Part shown: positions 24,629 to 32,615 of the stretch, piece by piece
Position numbering within the stretch: the stretch's first letter is position 1
Layout of the letters: the number at the start of each line of letters is the position of its first letter
Origin: Bradyrhizobium centrolobii
GTDB lineage: Bacteria > Pseudomonadota > Alphaproteobacteria > Rhizobiales > Xanthobacteraceae
Direction of reading: 5' to 3'
DNA: 58,939 bases
Assembly: GCF_001641635.1 (NCBI RefSeq)
Contig: NZ_LUUB01000094.1
Location: 1 to 58,939, forward strand
The notes under the pieces: generated by a model
Database searches by the model: none
What the model was told of the DNA's origin: nothing
The model's input: only the letters and a program-made list of their open reading frames with translations
Position numbers and translations under genes: made by a program

Positions 24629-25033
24629 TCATCGCGCCGCCGGCTTGGTCGCCATGCCGACCTGGGTGAAGTTGAGGCGGCCCAGCAGATCGAGCACGTC
24701 GACGACGTTCTGGTACTGGGTCTGGCTGTCGCCGCGCACCACGATCGGAAACTCGGGCGTCAGCGCGCGCTGCTGCACCAGCCGTTGCTCGAGCTCGGGC
24801 AGCGTCACGGGAATCGTATCGAGGAACAGCTTGCCGTCATTGGCGACCGTGATCGCCTTCGTGGTCTGCTGCGCCAGGCTCGGCGCCGCGCTGGCCTTCG
24901 GCAGGTTCACCTTCATGCCCTGCACGGTCGCGGTGGTCATGATGATGAAGATCACCAGGAGCACATAGGCGAGATCGAGCATCGGCGTGATGTTGATGTC
25001 GTCGTACGGCTTGCTTTCGGACTGAACTTGCAT
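24629..25033 (-). CDS. exbD: ExbD/TolR biopolymer transport protein
   Basis: A 134-residue protein with the single membrane helix of ExbD (DINITPMLDLAYVLLVIFII). Asp20 in that helix is the conserved proton-carrying residue. The periplasmic domain has GMKVNLPKASAAPS, ITVANDGKLFLDTIPVTL, and VVRGDSQTQYQNVVDVLDLL, the usual TolR/ExbD fold. It starts 4 bases after the ExbB-fusion stop, and TonB follows it by 9 bases, so ExbB, ExbD and TonB form one complete energy unit within the TPS operon. Confidence 0.93.
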   Translation of the reverse strand: MQVQSESKPYDDINITPMLDLAYVLLVIFIIMTTATVQGMKVNLPKASAAPSLAQQTTKAITVANDGKLFLDTIPVTLPELEQRLVQQRALTPEFPIVVRGDSQTQYQNVVDVLDLLGRLNFTQVGMATKPAAR

Positions 25034-25037
25034 GGGA

Positions 25038-26984
25038 TCACTCCGCCGCCTGCTTCACCGGCTCGTCCGGCAGTTCGTAGGACTCCGCGATCCTCGTGAT
25101 GAACTCATCGACGAAGACCTGCATCTCGCTGCTCACGTCCTTGATGCGGATCGTCAGGTAGTTGTAGGCAAACAGCGACGGGATCGCGACGCCGAGGCCG
25201 GCAACGGTGGCGACCAGCGCGGCCGCGATGCCCGGTGCGATCGCGTTGACGTTGACGTCGCCGCTGGCGGCGATCGCCGCGAAGGTGATCATGACGCCGA
25301 CGACGGTGCCGAGCAGGCCGAGGAACGGACCGCCGGAGATCGCGATCGTCAGCATCACCATCAGGCGGTTGAGGCGCTGGTTCTCCTGCACGAAGCCGCT
25401 GTCGAGCACGGCGCGGATCGACTGGATCGCCTGCGGCGACAGCCGGCGGAAGCCGCCGTTGCCGGAGAAGCGCCGCCGGATCTCGTGCGCGCCGGCGGCG
25501 AACAGGCGATAGAGCGGCGCGGCGTGGACCGTCTTGCGCTGCTTCGCACCGAGCTCGCCGCCGAAGCTCGGATCGTTCTCCTGGCTGTCGAGCTGAAGCA
25601 GACCGCCGATATCAGTCGACGTCTCGCGGAAATGCTTGAGGAAGATCTTGTTGCCGGCCGCGACCCGGTTCAGGTACGAGACGCGATCGACCATGACGTA
25701 CCAGCTGATGAACGCCATGATCGCGAGCAGGCCGATGACGACCCAGCCGTCGAGCGTGACCGAGCGCAGGATCACGCCGAAATAACCGCCGCTGAACCAG
25801 CCCGACGTTTCCTCGTCGACGCTGAAGGAGATCAGCTTGGCTTGGTCGGGTCCCTGCCCGATCGCCGCGAGCCTGATGAAGCCTGCGGGGCGCGCGACCT
25901 TGGCAATCTCGAGTTCGTCGACGTCGCCGGCAAATCCTGCGACTGAGCCTGCCGGGGCTGCCGCTGGCGGCGTTGCCTGCGTCGCGTCGGCTGCGGGGGC
26001 GGCCGACGACGACGCATCCGCGGCCGGAGCCGCTGGCGGCGCGGCCCGGCCAAGCTGGGCCGCGCCGGTCATCGTCGGCAGACCCGCGGCGAGCGTCGCG
26101 GCCTGGTTGCCGTCGACATAGAGCGTGATCTGGCTGCCCTTGGCCGTGAACGCGATCTGATGCCAGCTTCCGGCCGCGATTGCCGCGCCACCGGCGCTGC
26201 GCTGCGTGTTGCCGCCGTTCGCGACCTCGACGAACGCAACGCCATTGTCCAGTCCGACCGTGAGCCCGTTCGCGCCCTCGGTGCGCGCGAACAGCACGGC
26301 GCCGGGCTGCGGCGCGGTCATCTTGACCCAGAGTGACCATGTCAGCTCGCCGCCTTCCGCGACCACGAGCGAGGGCGAGCCAGGAAGCGTCAGCGCGGTC
26401 TGACCGTCGAAGCGCGCGCCCTGCCCGATGATCGCGCCATCGGCAGCCGGCACCGCGTTCAGCGCGGTGTTCGCCCAGGCCGTGATGTCCTGCGCCGGCG
26501 TCGAGCGATCGTTGAAATGATAGACCAGCAGCGTATCGGGATCGTAGGTGCCCTTCGCATCGACCGCAGTCGGCGCCTTCTGGTTTCCGTAGTAGAGCCA
26601 GATGTCATTCTTGGTGCCGGGCTTCAGATCGGGAACGCTGACCCAAACCAGCGCCTCGCCGAGCAGCGAGTCGTATTTCTCGACATGATGCTTGAGCGGC
26701 GTCTTGTCGTCGCCGGCGACGAAGCGAAGATCGCCGCCGTCCTCCTTCGCCGCGCCGAAGCGGAAATTGCCGACATGCAGGCGGACCAGGATCGGCGTCG
26801 TGCCGATGGCGTCGCTGACGCCGGCGCCCGACGCACCGGTGTCGATCGTGATCTTCTTGCGCAGCGTCCACTGATCGTTCCACCACGCCGCCGCAGGCCT
26901 CGGCCACAGCGCGGCGAGAAGAACGAGCACGAGCATCAAAGGCGCGCTCAGGCCAAATCGTGATCCAAAGCGAAGGAGCGACAT
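25038..26984 (-). CDS. exbB: DUF2341-LamG-ExbB fusion protein (MotA/TolQ/ExbB proton channel)
   Basis: A 648-residue fusion. A signal peptide (1-33, ending PRPAAA) is followed by a DUF2341 domain (about 40-160: WWNDQWTLRKKITIDT, ILVRLHVGNFRF, EALVWVSVPDLKPGTKNDIW, LYYGNQ), then a LamG/concanavalin-like domain (about 190-370: GARFDGQTALTLPGSPSLVV, LTWSLWVKMTAPQPGAVLFA, ITLYVDGNQAATL) with an Ala/Pro-rich insert. Next is a membrane helix near 405-430 and the ExbB channel (about 535-640: LTIAISGGPFLGLLGTVVGV, AIAPGIAAALVATVAGLGVA, IPSLFAYNYL). Normal ExbB is about 240 residues, so roughly 380 residues of extracytoplasmic binding domain have been added. It abuts the TpsB gene with no gap. The extra domain may bind a carbohydrate or the adhesin and gate the channel; that is inference. 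Confidence 0.92.
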   Translation of the reverse strand: MSLLRFGSRFGLSAPLMLVLVLLAALWPRPAAAWWNDQWTLRKKITIDTGASGAGVSDAIGTTPILVRLHVGNFRFGAAKEDGGDLRFVAGDDKTPLKHHVEKYDSLLGEALVWVSVPDLKPGTKNDIWLYYGNQKAPTAVDAKGTYDPDTLLVYHFNDRSTPAQDITAWANTALNAVPAADGAIIGQGARFDGQTALTLPGSPSLVVAEGGELTWSLWVKMTAPQPGAVLFARTEGANGLTVGLDNGVAFVEVANGGNTQRSAGGAAIAAGSWHQIAFTAKGSQITLYVDGNQAATLAAGLPTMTGAAQLGRAAPPAAPAADASSSAAPAADATQATPPAAAPAGSVAGFAGDVDELEIAKVARPAGFIRLAAIGQGPDQAKLISFSVDEETSGWFSGGYFGVILRSVTLDGWVVIGLLAIMAFISWYVMVDRVSYLNRVAAGNKIFLKHFRETSTDIGGLLQLDSQENDPSFGGELGAKQRKTVHAAPLYRLFAAGAHEIRRRFSGNGGFRRLSPQAIQSIRAVLDSGFVQENQRLNRLMVMLTIAISGGPFLGLLGTVVGVMITFAAIAASGDVNVNAIAPGIAAALVATVAGLGVAIPSLFAYNYLTIRIKDVSSEMQVFVDEFITRIAESYELPDEPVKQAAE

Positions 26985-28769
26985 CTAGAATTCTCCCCAG
27001 ACGCGAAAGCCGAACCGTGGATGATTGGCGACAGTGACCTGCTGGCTGGTCAGCGGCATGCCGACGAAAACGATGCTGTTGAGGTAGCGAAGCGACTTCA
27101 TGCGCATACCAACGCCATAGCTCGCGAGGTCGAAATGCGACTGCTGATCGGGCAGCGGCTCGTGGATCCTGGCATTGCCAGCGTCGGCGAACGCAAAGAA
27201 ACGCCAGTCGTCGAAGGCATTGTACTTTATGGGGTCGCCGAGCGGATTGGGCAGCTTCTGCTCGAGATACTGCGCGAGATTTGGCGTGCGCAGCTCCAGC
27301 GTGCCCGCAACGCCATAGTCGCCGAGCACCTCGGATTCGAGATAGCCGCGCACCGTGTCCTGTCCGCCGAGACTGAACTGCTCGCTGGACACCAGCGGCT
27401 GGTCCGCCGCCTGGCCCTGGAGCCTGGCGTAGAGCTGGAAGCCCCCGGCGAAATCCTGCGTGTGGGAGATGTCGGCATGCAGCGTGATGAAGCTCGCGGT
27501 CGCGTCGAACCGCTTGGCGTCGAACTCGTCGCGGCTGGAGCCGATGCCGCGCAGGCCGGCAGTAATGGTGGCGTTGAGCTGCGTGAGCCGGCCCTCACCC
27601 TGCCAGGTCGCACCATAGGTGCCGACCAGCGGCACATAGGTCACGGGCGAGTCGAAGGCATCCGAGCCGAGCCTCAGCGTCTGCTTGAAATCCTTGTAGT
27701 CGACGCCGAGCGACAGCGTGTGGAACAACTCGCCCTTGGACGGCAGCGTCAGCACCGCGCGACCCCCGACCACCTGACCAGGGCCGACGACGTTCGAGCC
27801 GCCGACGGTCGCGACCGAACTGTCCGACGACAGACCGTAGACCATCACGCTGAGCCAATCGATCTCGGTGCGCGCCAGATATGATCCGGACACGACCATC
27901 GCGTCCTTGGGATTCATCGGCGCGAACTGATAGGTCCAGGTCATGGAATGGCCGAGCTGCCACAGATCGTCGTAGCGCATCGAGATAATGTTGCGCAGCG
28001 GCGTGGTGCTGGGGCTCTGCTTGTTATTCAGCTCGATGCTGCCGTGGAGCGGATACGTATCCTCGACATTGAGATCGACATCGACCGTGCCGGGCGCGAC
28101 GCCCGCCCGCAGCGCGGGTGTGATGCGACGATCCGGCCAGCGATTCAGGGCAACAATGTCTTTCGTGACCGACTGGAAATTCGGCAGCGATCCTTCCTTC
28201 AGCGAGGGCGCGCTACTCTTGATGTTGTCGAGATCGAAATAGCGCGAGCCCTTGACGCGCAGGCGCCCGATCCGGTTCTCGGTGACCTTGAGCACGACGA
28301 AGCCGCGCTGCGCATCCTGCTGCGGCACCGCGACGCTGACGGTCTGGAGGCCCTTGTCGTGATAGGCCTTCTCCACTGCCGCGCGCGCCTTCTCGACATC
28401 CTGCGCGCTCTTGTTCGGACCAAGGAAGGGATAGACCGCGGCCTCGACCTCGATCTGCGGCAGATTGTCCGCCCCCTCGACACGATACTCGTCGATATCG
28501 AAATGCGCTTCCGGCGCCGCGGGCTTTGCGGCCTCTGCGCCGCCCTTGGCAGGCTTGGCGCCGGCGGCCGAAGGCTTCGCCGCAGCCGGCTTGCTCGCAT
28601 CGGACTCGGATTTCGCCGCCGCCGGCCCCGCGCAGATCGCGCAAACGATCAGGCCGCAGACGGCAAGATGCGAAGCGCGCGCCGCAACGAGCCGGCCCTT
28701 CCGCACGGCGTGCAATGGCAGCGGCGTATGGCGGCGCGCGCTCCTCTCATACAGACCACGCGAATTCAC
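26985..28769 (-). CDS. TpsB outer-membrane transporter (ShlB/FhaC/HecB family)
   Basis: A 594-residue two-partner secretion transporter that moves a TpsA exoprotein across the outer membrane. A signal region (1-52) is followed by an Ala/Lys/Pro-rich linker (about 55-85), POTRA_2 domain (about 88-165: FDIDEYRVEGADNLPQIEVE, PFLGPNKSAQDVEKARAAVE), a second POTRA (NRIGRLRVKGSRYFDLDNIK) and a 16-strand barrel from about 235 to RFGFRVWGEF. The conserved L6 loop motif VRGY is at about residue 473 (SLGGQDTVRGYLESEVLGDY). Length and ends are normal. Its presumed cargo, the 4536-residue adhesin, is encoded 5 kb away (33700-47310) rather than next to it. It leads a seven-gene operon with ExbB fusion, ExbD, TonB, porin, coiled-coil and PpiC genes. 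Confidence 0.93.
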   Translation of the reverse strand: MNSRGLYERSARRHTPLPLHAVRKGRLVAARASHLAVCGLIVCAICAGPAAAKSESDASKPAAAKPSAAGAKPAKGGAEAAKPAAPEAHFDIDEYRVEGADNLPQIEVEAAVYPFLGPNKSAQDVEKARAAVEKAYHDKGLQTVSVAVPQQDAQRGFVVLKVTENRIGRLRVKGSRYFDLDNIKSSAPSLKEGSLPNFQSVTKDIVALNRWPDRRITPALRAGVAPGTVDVDLNVEDTYPLHGSIELNNKQSPSTTPLRNIISMRYDDLWQLGHSMTWTYQFAPMNPKDAMVVSGSYLARTEIDWLSVMVYGLSSDSSVATVGGSNVVGPGQVVGGRAVLTLPSKGELFHTLSLGVDYKDFKQTLRLGSDAFDSPVTYVPLVGTYGATWQGEGRLTQLNATITAGLRGIGSSRDEFDAKRFDATASFITLHADISHTQDFAGGFQLYARLQGQAADQPLVSSEQFSLGGQDTVRGYLESEVLGDYGVAGTLELRTPNLAQYLEQKLPNPLGDPIKYNAFDDWRFFAFADAGNARIHEPLPDQQSHFDLASYGVGMRMKSLRYLNSIVFVGMPLTSQQVTVANHPRFGFRVWGEF

Positions 28770-29076
28770 CTAAGCCTCGATATCATGCTCGCATTGCGGT
28801 CGGCTCACGCGCGGCCGCAGTGTACTTCGGACAGCCCGAACCGACCGGAACGAACCGTCCTGTCGGGCCTTATCCGGTAGACGTCGCGCGGGAGACGCTT
28901 GCGAAAAAATTTTCGCGATCACTTGTGATATGCACCAATCGCCTCTGTGATGATTCCGCGCAACATAACGCTACTATCATTCCAACTCTGTTAGTCACTA
29001 ACTATTCGTCACATTACCGTTGTGCGGCCTCACTACGGTCCCGCGTAATTTGGGGACTGAGTGAAGTGGGGCGTAC
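28770..29076. promoter_or_regulatory. Divergent promoter region between TpsB operon and sigma-factor gene, with three palindromes
   Basis: No gene here. It carries three inverted repeats: GCGAAAAAATTTTCGC (28901-28916), ATCACTTGTGAT (28918-28929, one base after the first) and GTTAGTCACTAAC (28990-29002). The half-site GTTAGT/ACTAAC of the last also occurs near the motif copies at 20309 and 47437. The region must hold the start signals for both transcription units and is the likely target of the FecI-type sigma factor encoded to the right. Confidence 0.5.
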
Positions 29077-29736
29077 ATGACCATCGATAACATCACCAGC
29101 TTGCGCAGCCTGCTGCTCGCCGAGTATGTCGACTTCGACCGGCGGTTGACGCGGCGCCTGGGCTCGCCGGACCTCGCTTCCGAGGCGCTCAACGAGACCT
29201 ATCTTCGTCTTGAGGGCATGCGGGAGATCGGGCCGGTGCGCAGCCCGAAGGCCTATCTGTTTCGGATTGCGCTCAACATCGCCAGCGACCGCCGCCGCGC
29301 CGAGAAGCGCCGCCTCACCGCCGACGAGGTGGACAGCCTGCTCGAGATTCCCGATGACCGGCCCGACGCCGCCCGCGTGATCGAAGACCGCTCCGAGATC
29401 AACCTGCTGCGGCACGCGATCGCCGAGCTCCCCGAGCGGCGGCGGCGCGTCCTGATGCTCTCGCGCATCGACGGCATGCCGAACCGCGAGATCGCCGCGC
29501 TGCTCGGCGTCACCGTCCGCACGGTCGAAACCGACCTCAAGCAGGCGGTCGAACATTGCGCCGATCGCCTCAAACATCCCACCCGCGTCAAATTCGCTTG
29601 TCAGCGTCCCGCATCGTCTTACGTACAGAGATATGTCGATCGGGAGCATCCGCTCGCGACCGGCGTCTGCGGGAAAGCGCTGGATCGTGACGAAGCGAAG
29701 CCATCAGGTCGATCACTTAGATCCCTTAATCCGTGA
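29077..29736 (+). CDS. ECF sigma factor, FecI type
   Basis: A 219-residue RNA polymerase sigma-70 factor of the extracytoplasmic class. Region 2 is seen in LLLAEYVDFDRRLTRRLGSP, LASEALNETYLRLEGM and SPKAYLFRIALNIASDRRRA, and region 4 in AIAELPERRRRVLMLSRIDG and NREIAALLGVTVRTVETDL, which is the FecI pattern. The tail after about residue 170 (KFACQRPASSYVQRYVDREH and on) is low-complexity and overlaps the following FecR-like gene. FecI-type factors are normally activated by a TonB-linked receptor through FecR. Its divergent placement beside the TpsB-ExbB-ExbD-TonB operon makes that operon, and the adhesin, likely targets. Confidence 0.92.
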   Translation: MTIDNITSLRSLLLAEYVDFDRRLTRRLGSPDLASEALNETYLRLEGMREIGPVRSPKAYLFRIALNIASDRRRAEKRRLTADEVDSLLEIPDDRPDAARVIEDRSEINLLRHAIAELPERRRRVLMLSRIDGMPNREIAALLGVTVRTVETDLKQAVEHCADRLKHPTRVKFACQRPASSYVQRYVDREHPLATGVCGKALDRDEAKPSGRSLRSLNP

Positions 29737-29950
29737 AGCCCTTTCATGGATCATGCGCCTCAAGTCGGGCGAGGCGACGCTTGCCGACGCAGAGCAACTG
29801 ATGGACTGGCGCGCCCGAAGCGCCGCGCATGAACACGCGTTCCGCGATGCCGTGAAATGCTGGCGTGCCATCGGCCAGGCGCTTGCAACGAGCCGTCCGG
29901 CGCCAGCGGTCCGGCGGCGGCGCCCTTCCAACGCCAAAAAGCGGGCATGA
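29633..29950 (+). CDS. Short FecR-like anti-sigma protein (DUF4880 only)
   Basis: The core reads DPLIREALSWIMRLKSGEAT, LADAEQLMDWRARSAAHEHA and FRDAVKCWRAIGQAL, the DUF4880 helical domain that forms the cytoplasmic, sigma-binding start of FecR/PupR regulators. Full FecR is about 320 residues with a membrane helix and a periplasmic FecR domain; this product ends after about 105 residues with a basic tail and has no membrane helix. It overlaps the sigma gene by 104 bases. ATG 29633 is given; GTG 29687, preceded by GGGAAAG, is equally likely and gives a shorter protein. It could be a purely cytoplasmic anti-sigma or pro-sigma factor, or a decayed FecR. Confidence 0.75.
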   Translation: MSIGSIRSRPASAGKRWIVTKRSHQVDHLDPLIREALSWIMRLKSGEATLADAEQLMDWRARSAAHEHAFRDAVKCWRAIGQALATSRPAPAVRRRRPSNAKKRA

Positions 29951-29986
29951 TGCGCCGCGCCTGACCTTAGGGCCGCGCCCTCTTCC

Positions 29987-30832
29987 TCAGCGCAGATCGG
30001 GCTTGCGCTCGACCAAGCCACGCAGGCGGGTGTTGAGCGCCGCGAAATTGACGTTGCTGATCGCCAGCGGGACACGGCCACGGACCGATCCGCCGCCCCC
30101 GGACGGCCTTCCGAAACTCGGCTGGGGAACGGAGCCCGTGACGGCAATGCCATTCGCAGCAAGATGCGCACGCACGCGCATGCAATACTCCACCGACAGG
30201 AAGGAGAATCGCGTCTCGCCGTGTCCGGCGCGATATTTCATCGTCGCTGTGCAAAGATCGCCGGCGGCGCGACGCCAGGCCCCGGCGAGGTATTGAACGC
30301 CGTAGTGAACATTGACCTCTGGGGCGGCGAGCTCCGCTGACGTTCCGGTAAAGCCCATCATCCGCGCGGTCGGCAGCATCACCTGCATCAGCCCGACCTC
30401 GCCGTCCATGCCGACCACGGCCGAATTGTAGCGGCTCTCGACCGCCATCACCGCGTCGACGAGCGCCGGCGGCAGGCCGAACGCCAGCGACTCTCGCTCG
30501 ATGAGCTGCCGGTATTGCGCGCGGCCGGCGCGCCAATCGCGGCCGAACATCGCGCTGGTGCGGTAGGTGTAGTTGCCAAGAAGCGGATTCGACGGAGGAA
30601 AGTCGGCGGCCGTGAGCGGCCTCGGCGCAACCGGTTCGAGCACCAAGGGGGCCGGCATGTCCTGATCGGCCTCGTCGGCGGCAGCGGCGGCGTCACTGGG
30701 GACGGTCTTGGGGGTATTCTCGTTGTCTTCCGCGCGCACTTCGCCGGTCAGGATGAGGAGCAGACACAGCGCGGTCGATGCCCACCGGCCTGCCGCACGA
30801 ATGCCCTTCTGCTGTGACGAGGATCCCGACAT
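29987..30832 (-). CDS. Lytic transglycosylase domain protein
   Basis: A 281-residue secreted protein with a signal or anchor helix (about 15-34, STALCLLLILTGEVRA), a linker and an SLT-type lytic transglycosylase domain (about 105-235). The catalytic Glu132 is in VDAVMAVESRYNSAVVGMDG, followed by the GLMQVMLPTA motif and AAPEVNVHYGVQYLAGAWRR. The enzyme cleaves peptidoglycan glycan strands. The start codon shares one base with the stop of the upstream gene (TGATG), so the pair is translationally coupled. Located between the TPS operon and the Wza-like gene, it could open the wall for a surface machine, which is inference. It converges with the FecR-like gene. Confidence 0.9.
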   Translation of the reverse strand: MSGSSSQQKGIRAAGRWASTALCLLLILTGEVRAEDNENTPKTVPSDAAAAADEADQDMPAPLVLEPVAPRPLTAADFPPSNPLLGNYTYRTSAMFGRDWRAGRAQYRQLIERESLAFGLPPALVDAVMAVESRYNSAVVGMDGEVGLMQVMLPTARMMGFTGTSAELAAPEVNVHYGVQYLAGAWRRAAGDLCTATMKYRAGHGETRFSFLSVEYCMRVRAHLAANGIAVTGSVPQPSFGRPSGGGGSVRGRVPLAISNVNFAALNTRLRGLVERKPDLR

Positions 30833-31248
30833 CAGCGGTGCGGCAACACGTTGGTCGGAATGGACGGCGGCCGATAGGGAATGGCCGAACGACCGTAGTT
30901 GGAGCCGTATTGCTGGCGAACGGCGGCCTCATTGACGTTGCCGACGCGCACGTCGGGCGAGCGCGCATCGATCGGCGGCATGTTGAAGGACGGGTTGACC
31001 TTGTCCACCTCGCGGCGGAGTTTCTGATTGAGGCAGCCGAACGCGCTCTCGTTCCCTATCTGCACATCGACGCAGCGTTCGATATTGGTCGTCGGCTGAC
31101 CGCCGATGATCGTGCCCTGCCGCTCCGCCGGCGGCTTGGCCGGACCGAGGGACTGGGCGGAAACAGGTCCCGCCGTCGCGAGCGCGACGAAGCCGGCCAG
31201 CAGCAAGCGTTCGCCTGCGCCTTCGAACCCATGCAAAGCTCGGCTCAC
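30832..31248 (-). CDS. Secreted protein of unknown function coupled to the transglycosylase
   Basis: A 138-residue protein with an N-terminal signal peptide (LLLAGFVALATAGPVSAQ). The mature part contains two cysteines (IERCVDVQIGNESAFGCLNQ) that could pair, and a proline-rich C-terminal end (IPYRPPSIPTNVLPHR). No family recognised. It is immediately upstream of the lytic transglycosylase, stop and start sharing one base, so it is probably a partner or regulator of that enzyme in the periplasm. Confidence 0.75.
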   Translation of the reverse strand: MSRALHGFEGAGERLLLAGFVALATAGPVSAQSLGPAKPPAERQGTIIGGQPTTNIERCVDVQIGNESAFGCLNQKLRREVDKVNPSFNMPPIDARSPDVRVGNVNEAAVRQQYGSNYGRSAIPYRPPSIPTNVLPHR

Positions 31249-31406
31249 GCCCCGTTCCTCCGCTCGCCAACGTGCCCGCTCAGCTGGCCACGGTCACATT
31301 AACATAATTCGGTGCGACCGGCTCAATATCTCGTTGCATGAGTAACATTTGCAATCTCGCCGTCAAGGCACGATCCGCCCGCCCCACGCGCCCGCAAGCT
31401 TCGTGC

Positions 31407-32615
31407 TCACGGCCCGATGGTGGTGATAGTCGTCGTCGAGGACGTCGGCCCGGGGAATCTGATGTTGTTGACCAGAGTCACGCCGCTTTCCGCGGTGACC
31501 AGCGTCGTGTTGATGAAGTTCAGGACCTTCGTGATATCGACCTGCGGCGCGTTGGCGGCGTAGAGCACGTCGAAGGGCCGCATCGACAGCTTGGTCGCGA
31601 TGAAATATCCGGCCGGGTCCTGGAAGTTGACGTTGAAGACGATCGGCACGGAATCGCCGTCGAACTTCGAGCAGTCGACGCCGAGCCGCTGCGCGACCTC
31701 GCGCGGCTCGCGCCGATAAAGGAAGACCGATGCCGGGTCGGCCTGGAGATCGAGCAGCCCGCGCGCCTTCGCCACCGCCTGCGTCAGGTTTATCCGCCAT
31801 GCATCGAAATTGAACTCCCCCTGCTGGCCGGTGGCGCCGAAGGCAATGAATTTCATCGGCTCGCGGTAGAGATAGATGCGATCGCCGGGCTGCACGAAGA
31901 TGTTGCTCGACGGAAAATAGACGAGATTGCCGAACGGCACGGTGGCGCGCTTGCCGTTACGCTCCAGCACGACCCAGGTCTCCCAGCCGGCCCCGCTGAT
32001 GCCGCCTGCGCGCGTGATCGCGTCTGTGATGCGATCCTGCGCGCCGGCCAACGGCATCGGGAAGCGCACCGGCGTCCTGACCTCGCCGAACACGCTGACG
32101 AGCGAAGAGCGCTGCTGGCTCGACGTGACCACCACCTGCGGATCGATCGCGCGCTTCTTGATCTGCTGGAGGATGTCCTCCTGGACCTGCACATTGGTGC
32201 GGCCCGCCGCGCGGATCCGGCCGGCGTAGGGCACCGTGATGTTGCCGTCATTGTCGACGGCCTGATCGGGCAGGTTCACATAGTTGCCCGGGCGCACGCC
32301 GGCCTCCAGCGGCACGTAGAGCCCGCCCGCCGAGGCCTCGAAGATCGTGACGCTGATGATGTCGCCGATGCCGAACTTGATGCTCGAAGGAGGACGCGTA
32401 TCGGCCAGAATTCCGGGCAATCCATTGGGCTCGTATTTTTCGAGCACCTGGACGACCTCGGGATTGAGCTTGACGACGGCAAACGGCAGCACCGTCGTAT
32501 TCTCGTTCTTGACGTCGAGACTCGCCGGCCCGGCCATCGGCACGAATCCGCAGCCGCCTAGAACGGTGGACCAGATCAGACAGCATGCGATCGCCAGGGA
32601 ATTCTTCAATCGCAT
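31407..32615 (-). CDS. Polysaccharide export lipoprotein (Wza/OPX type)
   Basis: A 402-residue outer-membrane polysaccharide exporter. The lipoprotein signal MRLKNSLAIACCLIWSTVLG ends with lipobox LGGC (Cys22). The Poly_export domain follows (about 78-180: IKFGIGDIISVTIFEASAGG, VDNDGNITVPYAGRIRAAGR, VQEDILQQIKKRAIDPQVVV), then SLBB-type repeats (LVSVFGEVRTPVRFPMP, ITDAITRAGGISGAGWETWV, IFVQPGDRIYLYREP). The C-terminal end (PQVDITKVLNFINTTLVT) is the amphipathic segment that crosses the outer membrane. It works with the Wzz/BY-kinase encoded at 15812-18151. The gene lies between the TPS operon and the adhesin gene rather than next to its EPS partners. Confidence 0.92.
   Translation of the reverse strand: MRLKNSLAIACCLIWSTVLGGCGFVPMAGPASLDVKNENTTVLPFAVVKLNPEVVQVLEKYEPNGLPGILADTRPPSSIKFGIGDIISVTIFEASAGGLYVPLEAGVRPGNYVNLPDQAVDNDGNITVPYAGRIRAAGRTNVQVQEDILQQIKKRAIDPQVVVTSSQQRSSLVSVFGEVRTPVRFPMPLAGAQDRITDAITRAGGISGAGWETWVVLERNGKRATVPFGNLVYFPSSNIFVQPGDRIYLYREPMKFIAFGATGQQGEFNFDAWRINLTQAVAKARGLLDLQADPASVFLYRREPREVAQRLGVDCSKFDGDSVPIVFNVNFQDPAGYFIATKLSMRPFDVLYAANAPQVDITKVLNFINTTLVTAESGVTLVNNIRFPGPTSSTTTITTIGP

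Noticed and set aside
23633..25099. A 488-codon plus-strand frame across porin, TonB and ExbD
   Set aside because: Antisense shadow; the minus strand carries three recognisable genes with ribosome sites.
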